In this document: in pieces, positions 63,670-64,000 of the stretch
Layout of the letters: the number at the start of each line of letters is the position of its first letter
Numbering within the stretch: position 1 is the first letter of the stretch
Assembly: GCF_003987855.1 (NCBI RefSeq)
Contig: NZ_RXIZ01000007.1
Span: forward strand, 1-64,000
DNA from: Hyphomicrobium sp.
Lineage (GTDB): Bacteria > Pseudomonadota > Alphaproteobacteria > Rhizobiales > Hyphomicrobiaceae
DNA length: 64,000 nucleotides
Direction of reading: 5' to 3'
Made by a program: the position numbers and the translations under genes
Notes under the pieces: model-generated
What the model was told of the DNA's origin: nothing
Database searches by the model: none
Seen by the model: only the letters and a program-made list of their open reading frames with translations

Positions 63670-63905
63670 CCATCGGCGCTCGAACTTCGCTCACCGTTGA
63701 TCTTCCGCCACACTTCTTGCGCAACAAGGGCTCATGAAGGGGTGATCCGGGGAATCTCCAGTGGAAAGCTTGTAGCTGTACGGTGGATTGAGCGCGCAAA
63801 AGTGCTACGCGAATCACCACGCGCTCGTCGCAAAGCGATTATGTGATGCGTTGAGTCGTTTCGGGTGCGGACAGTTGCTTAAGTAGTGTCAGAGGGAAGA
63901 CTGCC

Positions 63906-64000
63906 ATGTTGCCGAATTTTCGCCGCTCCGAACCCGAGGCATCCGACACCCATTCATCCCCGTTTCAGCCGCGCCCGTTCCTGAGCGTTCCCCGGTCCGC
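63906..64000 (+). CDS. N-terminal fragment of an unidentified gene, cut by window edge
   Basis: An ATG with GAGGG about nine bases upstream opens a frame to the end of the window (31 codons, beginning MLPNFRRSEPEAS and rich in Pro, Ser and Arg). In related bacteria a metallopeptidase (M23) gene often follows bcp, so this may be its N-terminal part, but the visible residues cannot prove it. Confidence 0.45.
   Translation, partial: MLPNFRRSEPEASDTHSSPFQPRPFLSVPRS

Overview
The window looks like a chromosomal segment from an alphaproteobacterium of the order Hyphomicrobiales (Rhizobiales), most likely Hyphomicrobium or a near relative. The basis is high G+C coding sequence, the run pyrB-pyrC-plsY-dprA-topA-rnr-DUF983-nudix-rpmG next to pleD/divK, an EipB (DUF1849) gene, and a suf operon preceded by an Irr-type iron control element. 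The order is well supported; the genus is inference. No insertion sequence, prophage, CRISPR array or rRNA was seen. Nearly everything is housekeeping, with small lineage-specific secreted or membrane proteins slipped between conserved genes.

Layout. 1-6.8 kb: a truncated tRNA-Ser(GCU), small secreted proteins and lipoproteins, a GST/quinone reductase pair, a DedA protein, an orphan cytochrome P450 and an unlisted 57-residue membrane protein. 6.8-11.1 kb: a minus-strand operon gatC - secreted protein - gatA - chorismate mutase-like - membrane protein - gatB. 11.3-23.1 kb: plus-strand ruvX, pyrB, pyrC (catalytic metal ligands missing), plsY, dprA, topA, rnr, DUF983, Nudix, rpmG. 23.1-26.8 kb: a structured intergenic region, then pleD and divK facing a DUF3572 gene across a CtrA-like box, then eipB. 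26.9-30.6 kb: RidA, glycerophosphodiesterase, a FemAB-like acyltransferase, a HIT protein and a GNAT enzyme. 30.6-33.6 kb: clpS-clpA with a clear terminator. 34.2-44.3 kb: a PBP5-type carboxypeptidase with a SPOR domain, a cupin, putA, panC, parE and a fatty-acid desaturase. 45-46.6 kb: a DEAD-box helicase behind a long leader. 46.7-55.7 kb: the suf Fe-S assembly operon. 56-64 kb: an alpha/beta hydrolase, anmK, tyrS, a giant AsmA-like protein, a Bcp peroxiredoxin, and the first codons of one more gene.

The most unusual locus is the suf region. Its first gene is one continuous frame joining an IscR-type Rrf2 regulator, with its Cys3-His cluster site, to an IscS/NifS-type cysteine desulfurase with its PLP lysine and catalytic cysteine. 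This would put the Fe-S sensor and the sulfur donor on one polypeptide. Between sufB and sufC, normally adjacent, the operon is interrupted by two opposite-strand genes for small exported proteins of similar fold. An almost perfect Irr iron control element lies upstream of the fusion. Together these give an unusual architecture for iron- and cluster-responsive control of Fe-S assembly.
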